From Pyrocephalus nanus (taxonomy: Eukaryota > Chordata > Aves > Passeriformes > Tyrannidae), in NCBI GenBank assembly GCA_038380795.1, contig CM076269.1:5828001-5892000 (forward strand): a DNA stretch of 64,000 nt, in the 5' to 3' direction. Under the pieces are notes generated by a model, which saw only the letters and a list, made by a program, of their open reading frames with translations, did not search any database and was not told the DNA's origin. The position numbers and the translations under genes are program-made. Positions 50,972 through 62,784 of this stretch are shown piece after piece. Each line of letters opens with the position of its first letter. Position 1 is the stretch's first letter.

Positions 50972-51194
50972 TCAGGAGGGCTGCAGTAGATTCAGGAGAA
51001 AAGAAGTTATGGTCATGCAGAGAGGAAGTGTTATTGGTGGCCATAAAAGACTGGCTGCAGCTGAGCTTGTGGGCTGAGGCTGGGATGGGCGATCGGAACG
51101 CGGTCTCTGATCCAGCTGGTTTGAAATCCAGATGGGAGGCTTGACTGTGATGTAGCCATTGGTTATCCTGATATAGGAAGGCAACGTGGTGGTG
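50972..51194 (-). CDS. Terminal coding exon of an unidentified cell-surface protein with a GPI-signal-like C-terminus
   Basis: The exon is read on the minus strand. It is preceded by a strong 3' splice site (pyrimidine-rich run ending TTTTCTTCTAG, AG at 51,196-51,195), starts in phase with one nucleotide of a split codon, and ends at a TGA at 50,974-50,972. It encodes 73 complete residues. The order is a Thr-rich start (TTTLPSYIRI), a probable beta-strand segment (NGYITVKPPIWIS), a charged Pro/Ser/Arg stem (DQRPRSDRPSQPQP), small residues SSAAAS, and a hydrophobic tail of about 20 residues ending LLNLLQPS. Small residues followed by a terminal hydrophobic stretch and no basic cytoplasmic tail is the usual form of a GPI-attachment signal. 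A membrane anchor with almost no cytosolic part is the alternative. The split codon matches the donor of the exon at 62,686-62,784, giving an Asn codon and an N-glycosylation sequon (N-T-T). I do not recognise the family. Coding status is well supported; the GPI reading is inference. Confidence 0.72.
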
Positions 51195-51284
51195 CTAGAA
51201 GAAAACACAAGAGAAGGAAATTAAACAGCAGAACAACCCTTATCTCTACTCTGTGAGCTGTCATACCAAGTGGTAGCAACCACA

Positions 51285-51309
51285 ATTATTATTATTATTA
51301 TTATTATTG
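51285..51309. repeat. TTA microsatellite
   Basis: About eight ATT units lying 90-115 bases upstream of the terminal-exon acceptor on the minus strand. Confidence 0.85.
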
Positions 51310-52239
51310 TCCAGGATAGGCCACAAATCACATCCTTCCCCTGTTTCACAAGCCTTAAAAAAAATTTCTTTGAACCCCCTTACACAACTGAGAACCTTGA
51401 GTACAGGAGACCAAGCAGGTTCATTTCTTTTTCTGGCTTTAAGCCATTTGGGATCAAGTCACAATGCCAAAAGCAGACTCAGGCAGTGCTAAGTTTCCCT
51501 GCCTGTGGATTTGCCTCAATAGCAGCATGATTGCTTATTGATTGTAGCTCAAGTTAGTACTTTGATTTGAATTTGCAGGTTGGAATTCATCATGATTCCC
51601 ATGGCACTGGAGGTCAAGAAGGTCCATTTACAATTGATTTGGAAGTTTTAAGTTGTAATCTCCATTTCATAAAATGCCTCCATTGCATCCATTACTGGAT
51701 GATCCATAATCCAGCAGTTGTCACAGAGCAGCACAGCTGAGCATGCAAACTGCACAGGGTGGATTTTGGACTTAAACCCAAGACATTCTGCTGAGGAGCA
51801 AGGAGTGAGAAAGCAAGTTCTCCTTAAAACAAGAAGTGACACTAATACCTGCAGATTTTCTAAATCTTTCATAAAGGGGATTTGGAGGCACTGAAAATGA
51901 CTGTCAAACCATTTTTTTAATGGGGTAAGAAGCTATGCAGTCCTATAAATATTTAGCTACAGTATCTGAGATCCTGACCTTGGAAGAAAAAAGGTTGTGT
52001 CTTGCATAATATCAGATAAAAGGAACAATACCTTACTTCAGATTCATGCAGAGAAACAGAATTCAGAAGCACTGAAGGCTTTTGTCTTTTTCTGTCTAAG
52101 CAATACCAAGATAGATTTTAGAACAGATGCTTCAAATGTGCTGAATCAATCACAATCTGAGAAGATCAGGGCATTGGTAAACACACATGTGGGTCAACTT
52201 CAAATCCCACAGACAATCACTGCACATTACACTTCACCC

Positions 52240-52310
52240 TGGATTTTGGGAGAAGTCACTTAATTTCTTCCCTCATCCTTTATGCTGTCACCACATCTTC
52301 TGGGTGGGAT
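52240..52310 (+). mobile_element. Short MIR-like SINE scrap
   Basis: GGGAGAAGTCACTTAATTTC followed by TTCCCTCATCCTTTATG resembles the MIR segment 'gggcaagtcacttaacctctctg...cctcatctgtaaaa'. Only about 60 bases match, so the call is weak. Confidence 0.3.
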
Positions 52311-52758
52311 AGTTGTTCTGTAGCTAGAAGTGATCTTAACTAATGTGCAATGAATTAGACTAAAAAGAAAAGGCAGTCTTGAATTAAAGACATAAGAATT
52401 GCTTCATAGGAGCAGATAATCCATCTCACCAGTGTTAGGACTTTGACAGGGAGAAGTGGTGCTTGTTCCAGAGGAACAAACTGCTGTAAAGAGAGAATTC
52501 TGAAATGAAGGCTGGTCAGAGAAAGCTCTTATCTCAGTTTTCATGGGGAGTGGTTGGTTTATGTCTTGAGCTGATACAAGACACATAGCCTTAGAGCCTC
52601 TGCTATATTGCATCAAAACTGCTGCAGTCAATGCAAAGAGGAGTTCATCAGTGATAAACTAATGCTGCTGTTTCAAAACTGTCCAGCTTTTCTGGAGCGG
52701 ATAATTTAGTGCTGGCAAGAACGATACCAGACCAGGCACTGAGTGTCCAAGCTCCTGC

Positions 52759-52800
52759 AATATGAAATAACATCAAATATGAAGTAACATCAAATATGAA
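52759..52800. repeat. 17-base tandem repeat, about 2.5 copies
   Basis: AATATGAAATAACATCA is followed directly by AATATGAAGTAACATCA and AATATGAA. Intronic to the minus-strand gene. Confidence 0.85.
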
Positions 52801-54939
52801 TGGTATTCCCACAGAGAATCATTAAAGCAAACCCGACAAAACGAGGCACAACACTTTATAATAATCCAACAGAAATGCAGTCCGGCTCTAATTTCTGATC
52901 CAGACCTCATTTATCCTGCTGAGTGATGATGTGGTGCACGGATCTGGCAGCACTGATAACAGGATCACAGTTTTGGGATTTTTCCCCCTGTACCAGGTTT
53001 CCCTAAGGTATGTATGGGTAGGTGCTTGTCCTCATCTTTTGGTTACTGATTGTCACTTTATGGAACTACAAAATGTAGCCCTAAATTAAATTTTAAACTA
53101 CAAGGAGGGTCTGGTTTTCAATATCAAATTTAAAAACATCACCAAAATATCACAAAGACTTGCAGTTTATGTGTATCCTGCTCCTGACACTTCCAGTGAG
53201 ATTAAAATGTCCCTTTGCACAAACTGTTTTTCTGCTCTTCAGGGATGTTCTGTGTCCCAGGGCTGGCCAGGGCATCCATAAAAGAATCACAAGCCCACTC
53301 ATCAGCCAACTACATCTAAGAGATTCCTAAAGCAGCCCTATATCAACATTTTATGTTTCTGTGTGATGTTTCCATTTTCTAGTAAACTTACAGAAGTGTT
53401 TTGTTGTTAGTTTGTGGTTTGGTTTTTTTAATTATTATTATTTTATTTTCCCCTTGAAAACAGGTATTTTTTAGGGGAAAAAACCCCCACAGTTTACTTA
53501 AGATCCCAGTTTCCTGTCAAAAAACCTGGGAATATTTGAGCACTTCTCCTCAGTCAATGAGGCAATTTTCTGTTTTCAAGACATTAGATTGCTGTAAATG
53601 CATTCTTGTTAAGATAAATAGTTAGGTGGGGTTGTTTATTTTGAAAAAAGTCTTTAAGTGCTTTACAAGAGAAGAACAGTGCGTTTCCATTAATGTGTAC
53701 AAAGCATGCTAATAGCAAATGAATCACTGTTTATTCATACAAAACATTTTCTTCAATGCAAATGTACTTTTAGCTGACTGCCAAAGTGGTTTGGAGATAT
53801 TTAAAAAGAATGATACCTTTTACCAAATGCTACAACTCCTTGTAAAATGTCTGGTCCTAGTTTTGTAACTAGGCTGTTCCTACAGTGAACGGGGAGAGAA
53901 ACCATTCCAGAAGGTGGTCCACCTCATTCCAGTGCAAGTCTCTAGGGAGTACATACTCTTGTTCAGGGTCTTTCACTTCCTAGGGGTTACAGAGGGGCCC
54001 TGGACAGCCAGGTTAGATTGCAACCTAATCTTAGGGGTGGCCCTGGTGTCAGGAGATGACTTCTGCAAACTCCCTCTGAGCACATTTGCATGTGCTCGTA
54101 GCACCTCACTGACCCTTGGACCTTCTCTGAGGAGGAAAGCAGCAGCACAGTCCCCTCAACTCAACCAGAAACCTTCCTTAGGGAGGATTTGATTGTTCCT
54201 GAAATGAACACAGAGAGTAATAAAAATGAATCACAGATCTGCGGGATAATAATCTAAATTATTATCACGTCTTCTCTTGCCAGCCCAGGATATTCTGTTC
54301 GGTCTTGTGTGTCTGATAAAAATATCTTTGATAAAACATTCCACATGATCTGTGGTGAACAGGCAACCACTGGCTCTGCTGTTCATACCTCTTTATTTTG
54401 CTTCTGTGTATGGGATTGTTTTAAAAACTTGGAAGACTCCAGGTATGTTTTAGCCAAATGACCTGCGGTATCGTATTCATGAGCTTGTACTTTTGATCAG
54501 ATAATAGGGCAGTTTTTCAAATCAGTGTATTACTCATGCATTGTCTTACCATCATTAGAATGTGTAAAACTTTCCCCAAAAATGGGGCCTCAGGCACAGG
54601 CTTTGTGCACAGACCCTACTGAATCCAATTACAGGATTCAAGCCCTCTAAGCTGGGTGGGTGCTGAAGCACCTTGATGATTTGGGAGCATTTTAAAGCTG
54701 AAAAATAAAACAAACACACATGCAACCCATTGAAGGAATTTTTGCTCTGGTTTAGCTTGTGAACACTTCGCAAGGAGCTCACAAAATAACTTTTAGTGTG
54801 ACTTGGTTCACCCACATAAGCAGGGCTCATCTGACCATATGTGACACCACAGGAGGACAGAAGTTTGGACCAGGAGAGTCTTTTTGGCTCATCTGGCTCA
54901 AAGACAGGAACAAGATCTAAACCCCTCCTGACATTTTTG

Positions 54940-55345
54940 TCTAATCCAATCTCAAAAAAAAAATGCTGCAATGATAGCAATTCCAGAGCCTCTGCAGACA
55001 TCTATTGCAGAATTTCACCATTTCTGATGTTCAGAATTACTGCCTAATGTTTTACCAGATCTCCCTTGCTAAGTCCATTTGTCCTGTCCCCATGGACAGC
55101 TTTATTCCTTTCCTCTTCTCAGCAGCCTTTCACGTGTTTTGAATATTTAACCATGTTTCACCTCAGCCTTCTCTTTTTTAAACAAACAATTCCCTTCCAC
55201 CTTTCTTCGCAAGTCCTCAGGTGCTTTCCCCCCATCCTTTCTTCTGCTCTCCCCTGGCTTTGCCTGGCTGATCAGTGTCTTCTCTGGAATGAGATGCCCC
55301 AAAATGAAACAGTAACTCTTCTGAAGCTCATGGAAACCTGATGGT
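54940..55345 (-). mobile_element. Old CR1/L2-superfamily LINE fragment
   Basis: The segment has the order of landmarks of a reverse-complement CR1-type LINE. These are TGCAGAATTTCACCATT (compare tgttccagtgcctcaccacc), ATTACTGCCTAATG, ATTTGTCCTGTCCCCATGG, ACCTCAGCCTTCTCTTTTTT followed by AAACAAACAATTCCC, and GAGATGCCCCAAAATG. Divergence is high and the doubled terminal motif is absent, so it is an ancient copy. Assignment to CR1 rather than L2 or L3 is uncertain. An open frame on the minus strand at 54,555-55,001 partly overlaps it and is probably incidental. Confidence 0.6.
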
Positions 55346-58300
55346 GCTCTGAGGGAGTGAGGGCCATCCCAATTATCAAGATATTTCTGTGCATTTCTAA
55401 TCTGCTGCCATGCCTCAGTCCCAACACAGTTCTGTTCAGGGTGGAGGAAGTAACCCTTTTAAGCATAACTTACAAAGTGTTTGGGGATTTTTCTGGATCA
55501 AAGGAGCTATGTAAACACATGACAATTATTTTTAATAAATGTAAACAAATTTTAACTCGGACAGCCTTTCTTATGATAGCATCTGATGAAAGAAGCTAGA
55601 CTGAACCCTGAAAAAACGCATGTTTCAACTGAAAACCTAAAAAGCTAGTAAAAAGAAAGAAAATTTTTGAGTAAATACAATAATGACTGTTTTGCATATG
55701 TGATTTGATGCTAACCTTATGATGGCTAGGGGTTTTCTTAAGTGATATTAAGCATATGCTTCCTGTTTCTTTTCAAACAAAATTTGCCCTACTTTTTTTT
55801 CCCCTTTTCATTTAATGAACAGATGTGAAAGAAGTTGATCACATTATTTTCCTGGTGATCAGAAATTATGTTCTGCAAGTGCAGGCAATTACTCTTGGAA
55901 TTAACCAGACCTATTTATGTCACCAACATTTATTAATCAAGATTTGAAAAATACATCTGCTTAAAGCGCTGGGACCAACCCGTTTCAGCCTGGCTGGCAA
56001 GAAGTCTGACCACACATTTGAAAGAAAAGAATAGGTGCTCAGCCAAGAGCAAAAAAGAGTAGGGGGGGGGAAGAAATCACACTAGAAATATGTCACAAGC
56101 ATGTAACTGTGAAAATCACTACAGTAACCTCTCAAGGGGAATGTGAAGTCCCCATCTCCCGAAATGTCAATATTATTATTTCATGTGTTTCAGGAAGAGC
56201 TTCTTTAGATTAACATAGGCTCTGTTCCCCCCAAGCTTCATCTATTTCTTCATCCTTGCCTCCCCTGCAGACACTGTTCTTGCAGCCTGAGGGATAAATC
56301 CTGCAGGATGCTGAGTCTTGTGGTCCCAGATGAGCAGGACGCTGTGAGCACACGAGTGCTTCCAGCAAGGCTAGTATTCACATACCTACAACTCAGCACA
56401 TCCTAAAGTCCTTTGTGGGATCGAGGCCAAGAGGCTCATGCTTTCACAAGGTTCAGTTTGTTAAAAAAAAAAAAAATAAAATAATCCAACCTGGATCTGA
56501 TTAAGGAATCCAGTTTTGGTCCAGAGGAGGCCACTACTTGTTTGCAGTAGCGTAGTGAGCTGCCTTAGCGTGTCGGAATGAGTAAGCACTGTATCACACG
56601 CTGGTTTGGGGCCAACAGAGAAGACACAGGATAAGCCAAAGAAGAGCCTTATCTCTACTATTTTCTTGTTAGCCCAGGGTTACTGGGAGCCTGGATCTTT
56701 GGCCACTTCCCACCCTCTCTGTGAGCAGCACAGCCGCGGTGTGACGGGGAGGCAGCGGCAGCCACGCCATCAACAGGGGGTCAGCAACAGCACCGGGAGC
56801 ATTTCAACAACCCTTCGCTGTTGATCTGAGCTCCCCTTCTGATGAGACTCAAATGGGAACCATCTTTCCATCTGAGAGGAATGTCAAGCTCTGATCCTGC
56901 CTTATTTCAATGCTCTGGCTCCTCTGGAGGCTGACAGCAGGCTATTCCCCCTCCTTGAAGTGGGCACCTGAGAGCCTCCCACACTCAAAGAGGGAGGCAA
57001 AGAGCAGTGCAAGTGCCCTGGTAGAGGTCAAATCTCCCACCCCTGCTCTTTGCTAGGACCACATGTGCCCTGGCTTATCTCTAGGAGAAAGAAGAGGATA
57101 TTGAGGGAAAAGATGGAAAGGGAAGCACAAGTTTCACCAGGCACTGGCTCTGAAAGGTCAGAAAGCTGTGAACAAGGAGCACGAGCCACACTGTCACCAC
57201 ATACTGAAGCACAGGTGGTGAGCAGGACACTGAGCACAAGGATGGGATGCTTGGGGGATGAAGGAAAGTAATGTGAGGCAACTTCACCTCACAAATGTGC
57301 AGGACTAAGGCTGCCAGCAGCACCTGCAGAAGGTGCCATTAAGGAGAATCACAGGCAGTCCTTCAGCTGAATGGCCTTTAAGAGGATTTAAAGGGTGGCA
57401 CTAATTGTAGCTATTTCAGATGCAGGCTTGTAGTCAGAGATATTTAGCTGTCTTCCTGCTACAGTATATGGGGAACAAGACATCTCCAGAGGACAATCCT
57501 TTCCCCACAGAGGCACCAAGGTAGGTGAGGTGAGCTGCTTCTGAAGATCCCTATTTCTGGAATTCAGCTCTCCTGAATCCCAGCGAAGCTCAGGCCCCAG
57601 TGAGGGCTCTGACTGGTAGGGAAGGGCAGGTGTGGAAGAGGAAAACTGCTGATTCTGCAGTGCAAAAAGCAGCAGCTGGTGGGGACACAGCTCCCCTCTG
57701 CATTCCTGCAGCAGCTCCCCAGCAATGGGCATGGCTGGGCTGCAGCTGCTGTACCTGCCGTGGGGTCTTGGCTCTGGAGTTTGACACGGAGGAGGAGAAG
57801 GTCCTCACTTAGGTCAGGGGCTCCAGGGGGCCACGATGGTGTAAGCAGGAGGAGGCTCAGTGCTGAAATGCAGCTCAGATTCCCCTGGTGCCTTTTTGGG
57901 CCCCTCTCAGGAGGGGCTGTGGGCTGGAAGCCAGGAGATTTGGTTTTTATCCTCCCAGACACCCACCAAGGAACCATCAAAACCTTGTTAAATCATTTTA
58001 CTTCTACGACTCCCCTGACTCAGATCTGAGTCAAGACCTTGAAGCGTTAGTGTGACACCACCACTAACCCAACCTGAAGCATTTTGCAGGCTCTCCCTGT
58101 GATTTGCAGGTCCCCATGGCCCAGGCCACCTGCAAAACATCTCAGGGATGACAAATTCGGAGTGACACTGACCTGCAGCAAGGCTGAGCACTACAGGGAC
58201 ACCCTAAAGCCACAGGGGGGGTCAGATTTGTTAAGAAAAAGTGTATTATCTGCCGTGGGGCCAGAAGAGGGGACAGGGATGGGATGGGAATAGATGGGAC

Positions 58301-61300
58301 TCCTGGTATCAGAGACAGGGAAAAAGAAGTTTGCTGTCACAACAATTCAGGGGGACACAGTGATGCCAAGGTGGACAGGAGGATGCATCTAAGAGGTAGG
58401 GAAGGAGCAGGTGAGAAACAACTCCAGCACAGCCCAAGGGCCCTCTTCTGTAAGTCATCTTTCAGTTTGTGGCAAAGTTTCTGGACCTCGGGGAAAGATT
58501 TGGCTTTCCCCACCCCCAGAGGAGACTGTGTATGGCCATTTTCAACCCCCTGCCCCAAATTCCTTTAGGAAAACCCTGCAAATAGAAATGCTACATGTGG
58601 CAGTGGTAGAATCAGGCCTGCTGCTCCTTTCCAAGCAACTGCAGAATGGTGTAAAAACACAGAATGTTATAAAAACCAATAACCTTTGAAGCACACCCTC
58701 TGAGTAATTACCCCATTCCCATCTAATGACTAAAAGATGTTATATTCCTCTCTGATTTGGCAACAACAAAGATTTTGACCTTATTAAAACCAGCCCATCA
58801 GGAAACTACATGTCATCCTAAAAAAAAAAAAAAAATGGGAAAAAAAGAGATATTAAATTCTTTAAAATCCCCATGAACGGTAATTCAAGATACTGTAGCT
58901 GAAGACCCATGATTTGTTGTAGTGTCTGGGTGGTCCCGAGACAGGAGATGACAACTTTCCTTTGCCCTTCTAAGAAATGCTTTGATGATTCTCTAATATC
59001 CTAAGAATATCCCCTCGTGATCCTGCACTGGGACGAGGCAATCACAGAGTTGGGATAATCCATCCCAGTTTTACCCTGGCCCTTGCTAAGAGGGGATAGC
59101 TCAGAGCCCTTTGTTCCACCAGTTCTGCACTGACATCTGAGCCAGGATGTGCTCATGATAGTCCAAATAGTGATGTGGGCTCAAATCCATCCCCAAACTC
59201 ACCCCCACCCACTGCACACATCTGGCTGTGTACCTGATTGGTGTGCACAATTAAGGCCCTCATCATCTCGAATCAAATAACCATGTACTTGTTTCACTGG
59301 TCCTTGGACAGATAATGATTGCAGTTATTACAGCCAAAGTAAGCAAGAACATCAAGGGTGCATACACAGATGTGTTTAGTATTGTGGAACTCTTGCCAGT
59401 GGTGCAATCTGTGAAGATTTTTGGGCAACTTGCTGATACACAACACATAAAGAGTTAATTTGATGGTGCTGCAATCAGGTGATTTTGAACCAAACCCCAC
59501 ATATGAGGACAATATCTATTTTTTGTCTGTATTTTGCAAACTGCCTGCTCTCACCAATACAGCCCCACATGCAAAAGAATTTATATTCTTGGGGTGGTCA
59601 AAATCACAATCCATATTTTATATCTGGGTCTCAACCTTTCAATTAATTAGAACCAGAGTGACTCGCTCTGCCCTCTCCTATGTACACTCCAGTGTTTGTT
59701 TGGCATTGTGTGGGCCCTGTAGCTCAAATATTTTTTACAGATGCACAGAATTAACCCTGCATGTTTAGATGTGCTTGGGGAACAAATACATTCATAGAGA
59801 TGTATATATTTGACCCTGTCACTTTTTTGTTAAACACTGTAAAAGATATCGACTTTCCCCTCCAGATTTTAAAATAATTTAGAATAGGTGATAGTGGGGA
59901 AATACCTAAAACATCCTGTCAAATTAAGTATTTTCTCTGAGACTGTTTTATAAGACAGAATTATTTCAGCTAAGAAGATGCCTGTGCAATGTATTAAGGA
60001 GCAGAATGGACAACCGAAATATAAACTGCTTTAAATGGATGTCCAATATACTGCATTTTCCCATTTGATTTTAATTTTCTTTTTCTTTCTCCCTGTTCTT
60101 TTTCCATCTCCATGGAACAGTTTTTCCCTCTGCTTGGTCTGTATCACATTTTTCTCTCTAATTTACTGGCCTCACTTTTCCTACTCACTGCTTGTATTTT
60201 TCCAGTGTCTCTCTTAGTAAGAATAATTAAGGTTGGATCAGATCTTTGAACCTGTTATCTGAAGCAGTATTGAATTCAAGCTTTTACCAGTGAACAAAAG
60301 CAACTGGCTTCTTTTTCTTGCCAACAGACTCACTCACAAAATAAAGAAAAAAGGTTCAAAAGAGCACATCTACCAGGCAAAAATGCCATGGACATTAAAC
60401 TGCCCACAAGGTTTGGGTTCCTCCTGCTGCTGGCAAAGCAAATACAGTGATACCCAGCCACTGCACAAACTCCTTCTCATCAAGCACTTCCAAACCCTCT
60501 GAAAGCCTGGAGGTGCCATCAGTGGCTCATAAAAAGCTGCTTGCTGGCCTGCAGGGGTGGAAGGCTGCAAAACCTTTCCCTGCCAGGTGTGACAACTCAG
60601 ACCCTAAAATGTCTCTGCCAAACAAAACTTTTGGTCCACACCACTCCTCTCCATGGTACTGCTGTGTGAGGCATCCCTGACGCCCAGCAGCTCACAGGCA
60701 CTAAGCTTGGCTCCCTCATCTTCAGCTCAGGCCCCAGGTATAAAGCTTACTTTGTTCAGTTAAGTTATTCAGGAATTGCAAAGAGGAGATCTGAGCGAAA
60801 TCTGAATTTGGCCTGGCATTTTCATAATTGCAGGAACCTGGCTTTTACAGCATTAAAACCATATGAATTTAAATAAACCCTACTTTTCCTTCATCCCAGT
60901 GAGTAACTGGACTCAGACCACAGCTGCCCTCTGGGATCCTGCTGGGTTTCCAGCCTGCAGTGTACCCCGTGCTGCTGGGAGTGTAAGGGAATCCAATTTC
61001 CTCCTGTTTCGCTCTACAATGAATCTGTCTTCTTAGATAAGCCTGCTACCACAGTATAACTGTGGTTAAAGCCCCTCCTATAAACCAACTGCCCACCAAA
61101 CCAGTAATGTTGCCTTGCTCCCTGTCACACTTTTCCTCACTTCATTTTCCAGAGCATGAAACTCACTAGTCAGAAGGGGAATAGCAGAACCAGAAACAAA
61201 TCCCATATATCTTACGTTTTTCCTCTGGGCTGCCATTGACAGTGTTGTGTGTTTGCATTTCCACTGAATTTTAAAGACATTTCTTTCTTTTTATGGTAAC

Positions 61301-62685
61301 TCACTGGGTGACGAATTTTTTTACATTTTACGGATTTTACATAACTCTGCTAAGAGGAACAGCGGATTTGCAATTTTTGGGGCTTTAGATACTGCAAGAT
61401 ATACAGGTCACTCAAATACATAGTAACTCCAACCTAGGGCTGCAGTGTTTTAGAAGGTTTGTTCTGGCTTTTAGATGGTAAGTGATCTCTTCAACCCATC
61501 TGCATATCCCTGGGTCAGAGAGGCACCCATTAACACAGCAAGCAAAGCCCTTTCAGAGGTCCCATTTTCAACCCAAACCCAGCTTTTGAGAGGGGTCTAT
61601 GAAAGCTTCTCTCTGATGGGTGCACTGCAAGGAGCAGCACAGCTGGGTCTCTCCTGCTTCCATCTCCTCAGCAGTAGGGAAAAGTCTTTGCTCCTGACCC
61701 CAGCATCTCTAAATCCCAGGTCCAACCTCCCTGCAGGGTCAGTGCTGGCTGTGCCAGGCTAGGAAGCAATTCCATTTGCTCTGAAGATGGAAACAGCCAC
61801 ATTTTGTCAGCTGAGTAGTGCTGTAAGTTAGTAGTCTGAATGTGGAGCTGGCCACCACCTGCTCCATAGGGAAAAAAGAACTGCCAAAGGAAAATCCCAT
61901 GTATGCAGATTTGCCATACAGGGAGCCCAGGTGCTTTACTACCCATTCATTGTTTGAGGAATCCAATCCACTCTGAGCATGAGCCCACTCAGCACGTTTT
62001 ACAGCGTCTGCAACTGCAGTCAGCCTTATCAGATAACACAAACCACACTCACCCACCCCAAACTGCAGGGTAAATGTGCTGCTGGGCATTGAATTTTCTC
62101 TGCCTGTTAAACCAGACAATTTATTTTTCAGCCGAGTGAACGTAAAGAGTTTTGTAGAGCTGTGTTAAAGTGCAGTTCAGGTTTAGAGGAATTACCTGAG
62201 GGTACTCAGTGCATTTTCCCATCTTATCTGTTTGATAAGAGCCAGATACATGGCTTCATTTCTTTTGTGTGCAATAGACAATATGCCGTGAGGAGTCATT
62301 GTTAAGGACTCCAAGAAGCCAATCTTCAGAACATCTGGCTAGTGAAAATACAAATGTCAAGGCTCATATTTATAAATTGGAAGGGCCATGAGGACATCTG
62401 CTAACAAGCTCTCTTCCAGAGCCCATTTGCTGTACATGGTTATTCACAGGCAACAACAAACATGTGGATGGATCATACGCGTGGTCTGCCCTTCCTTTCC
62501 GCCGCCAAAAGAACACACGCTCCAGTAACACACAATGCTCTATTCTCACAGCACAGAAATACAAGTGTTTGCAAACCTCACAGCAAAGCTCTTGCATACC
62601 AGACCACAGTGGGACACACTCTGGAACAGACTAAAAATAGCTGGAGTAAAAGCCTTACATTAACACAGAGGACAGTCAAACTCAC

Positions 62686-62784
62686 TTGGTGTTAATCAGC
62701 GGAATAAGCACCCTTCTTTTTTTGCCTTGGTCCACAGGAGACACTTTGTACTCTAAGTCTGGTCCTGAAGCCTCATTTTTATGA
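62686..62784 (-). CDS. Penultimate coding exon of the same unidentified minus-strand gene
   Basis: This 99-base minus-strand segment is open throughout. It ends at a near-consensus donor (ACCAA, then gtgagt) at 62,685-62,684. The likely acceptor is CTACTCAG just upstream of 62,784; a second AG about 20 bases inside (GCTTCAG) could be the true start, so the 5' edge is uncertain. It encodes HKNEASGPDLEYKVSPVDQG followed by KKRRVLIPLINT and two bases of the next codon. Those two bases (AA) plus the first base (C) of the exon at 50,972-51,194 give Asn, so the exons join without breaking the frame. The GPDLEYKV stretch resembles a strand of a fibronectin-type-III fold, but the rest of that domain is not recognisable, so no domain is assigned. 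Upstream exons are presumably beyond the right edge of the window; none was found between 62,790 and 64,000. Confidence 0.65.

Larger units (their letters stand above)
51195..62685 (-). other. Intron of about 11.5 kb between the two minus-strand coding exons
   Basis: The interval is defined by the donor gtgagt at its right end and the TTCTAG acceptor at its left end, which are phase-compatible. No open segment with paired splice sites inside it was convincing, so I treat it as one intron, although a small skipped exon could be hidden. It holds a TTA microsatellite about 90 bases before the acceptor (51,285-51,309), a MIR-like fragment near 52.25 kb, a 17-base tandem repeat at 52,759-52,800 and an old CR1/L2-type fragment near 55 kb. 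A-runs occur at about 56.46 and 58.82 kb. Confidence 0.5.

Noticed and set aside
54555..55001. 148-codon minus-strand frame.
   Set aside because: It partly overlaps the old CR1/L2-type fragment and reads through its non-coding tail.
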